64,000 bases of DNA from Sipunculus nudus (lineage: Eukaryota; Annelida; Sipuncula; Golfingiida; Sipunculidae): positions 66,098,019 to 66,162,018 of the forward strand of contig CM049306.1 in NCBI GenBank assembly GCA_026874595.1, in the 5' to 3' direction. The translations under genes were made by a program, and so were the position numbers. Shown here piece after piece: positions 62,540 through 64,000 of the stretch (its first letter is position 1; the number at the start of each line of letters is the position of its first letter). Under the pieces are notes generated by a model. It was not told where the DNA came from. It saw only the letters and a program-made list of their open reading frames with translations, and made no database searches.

Positions 62540-64000
62540 ACAAGGGACCTATGGGTCACTGTGCTCAGCTGACGTTAACCTTGAAGGTAAAAATCTAAAA
62601 TAATATCTAATGGAGATAAAGTGTAAGAGGAAGAGGTAATAAAGGCCATGGTTGGTTTATATGATTGGTTTGTATTGATGAGCAAGAAATTATTGCAAAA
62701 ATATTTTGTGACCTGACCATGTGTTTCCTAATGTTGAAACTAAAGCATGTGAGCAGTTTGTGAACAAATGATCTGTACTATTACCATGATCATTAGTTGG
62801 TTTTTTGATTAACTGTTGACATTTCAGTAGTTTACACATTTGTTCAATTGAATCTATTTTTTTGCATAATATATATTTTTAATTATATATGTATTTTTTA
62901 TGAAATGTATACAGCTGAAATATAGCTATTTAACAACATAAAACAGGGCAAACAAAACCTGATCTCAAATTCTGCTGAGGCAGGAAAATAATGAACAAAT
63001 GTTTGTATTAAATCCTGATTTTTTTATCACATCAATTATTTTCTAATTTAAGTTTATATTTCTATACATTTCCAATTTAACATATATATCTGAATATAAA
63101 AGTTGATTCATAATTCTCAATTGCATCATCATAAATCTCAATCTTGTCAGATAACACCACATCATGCATACAAATGTTATTTATTTTTTACCACAAAAAT
63201 ATATCTTTTAAATCTGCAAAACAATAAATATCTAAAAATAATACTTGATTTAGATTTCAAAATTTTTAATTGTGTCTTTATTTATCCAGAATGTGCTTGA
63301 TATTTTATAATAATTTAAGCATACTGATGGGTTCATTTATATTTGTTAAAATCATTTAAAAGAAAATTGATTTCTTTAAAAATGCTACATTACACAACAT
63401 TGCATCTTCTGGATTGCACCTTGAATTATTTTTTCAAGGAAAGTTTTTGCATATCGGAGTGGAAACAGCATTACAATTAAGGAGATACAGTGAAAACAAT
63501 AACAATTACTGCATAACACTTGGTGGGTTGGGTTTGCGGGGGGGGGGGGGGGGGGGGGGGGGGGAGATGATTGGGGTGGTGATATGAGAATAACTGTACA
63601 CCTGTCACAGCAGGGGTTCTCCCCCAGTGACGGTAACAAATCAGAAACCCTGGCATAGCTGACTTCCAGTGACCTGGAGTGGGACCCTGCATCTGTAATC
63701 AAAGCAAGTCACTACAGAAAAAAAAATCAATAACTAGCTTAATTTTCAAGCTTTTATTTTCAAATTTCAGATTTAGACAAACTAAATATTTATGTTTACA
63801 TGCTGTAAAAATTAAATCAATGGTGCTTACAGGAAAAAAATGTGCCATGGTCAAAGTTGGGCAAAATTTAAGGTACTGATTTTTTTTTATGCTAATAACT
63901 TAAAAAATATACAAAATTCAGATCTAATTTTGGGTAAACAATTGAATCTTAATTAAACATAGTTATATACTTGCGAAAATAGACTCTAGTTTCAAAATTT
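62540..64000 (+). mobile_element. Family B, D subfamily (D3), cut by the window edge
   Basis: 5' ACAAGGGACCTATGGGTCAC then TGTGCTCAGCTG. It is the most intact D copy visible: it runs uninterrupted past the sites where D1 took the piggyBac-type element (TTAA near 63950) and D2 took E1 (near 63716), and so serves as the empty-site reference. Confidence 0.8.
63538..63564. repeat. Poly-G tract (27 G)
   Basis: The longest G run in the window, in the same D-subfamily position as those at 16076 and 18927. Confidence 0.95.

Noticed and set aside
1-64000. LTR retrotransposons, LINE reverse transcriptase, RepHel helicase, tRNA or rRNA genes
   Set aside because: I looked for long direct repeats bounding coding DNA, conserved RT or helicase motifs and tRNA-like boxes in the reading frames and sequence, and found none I could support.

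Overview
The window is AT-rich metazoan nuclear DNA made mostly of nested, non-autonomous DNA transposons. A single protein-coding exon is recognisable: minus strand, 55591..55731, residues 93-139 of the ubiquitin-conjugating enzyme UBE2N/Ubc13, with canonical splice sites on both sides. There are no prokaryotic features, no intact transposase or RepHel ORF, and no tRNA, rRNA or CRISPR array that I can see. The style of the repeats (GACG microsatellites before a terminal hairpin, tandem core repeats, TGACCTTTGACCT repeats) suggests a mollusc, probably a bivalve. That placement is inference.

Most of the DNA belongs to Helitron2/Helentron-like (HINE-like) elements. Four families with unrelated bodies share one terminal layout. 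Family B starts ACAAGGGACC and ends CAGCTGAGCTA. Family C starts ACAAGGCCTACAGG and ends CACAGGTTCGCTA. Family A starts ACTAGAATA and ends GGCGGATACA. Family M has 5' box AGCCCTCAGCC and ends GGCTGAGGGCTA. Each has a 5' hairpin, a 5' subterminal box, and a 3' terminus complementary to that box. Comparison with uninterrupted copies elsewhere in the window places several insertions between two A residues (T and T on the other strand) with no target duplication.

Layout: 1-1578 and 10648-12670 are one repeat composite split by a 9-kb CACTG...CAGTG element (1579-10647) that itself holds Helentron-like elements and a Harbinger-type MITE. 12671-14961 is a family A element with a 278-bp tandem array. 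15072-28310 is a stack in which a family B element is split by a TTAA-flanked piggyBac-type element (16485-21742) and by another family B element (21944-28188), each carrying further insertions. 29072-31793 is a clean full-length family B copy. 32440-53600 is a mosaic of families A, B and C. 53600-56309 is the lowest-repeat stretch and contains the UBE2N exon. 56310-60657 is a full family B copy carrying a full family A copy. 60658-62539 is a low-copy tandem repeat, and 62540-64000 is another family B copy cut by the window edge.

The apparent ORFs are chance readings through these repeats, except for the one containing the UBE2N exon. Coordinates come from reading by eye. Termini checked against an uninterrupted copy are good to a few bases; boundaries given as approximate are not.
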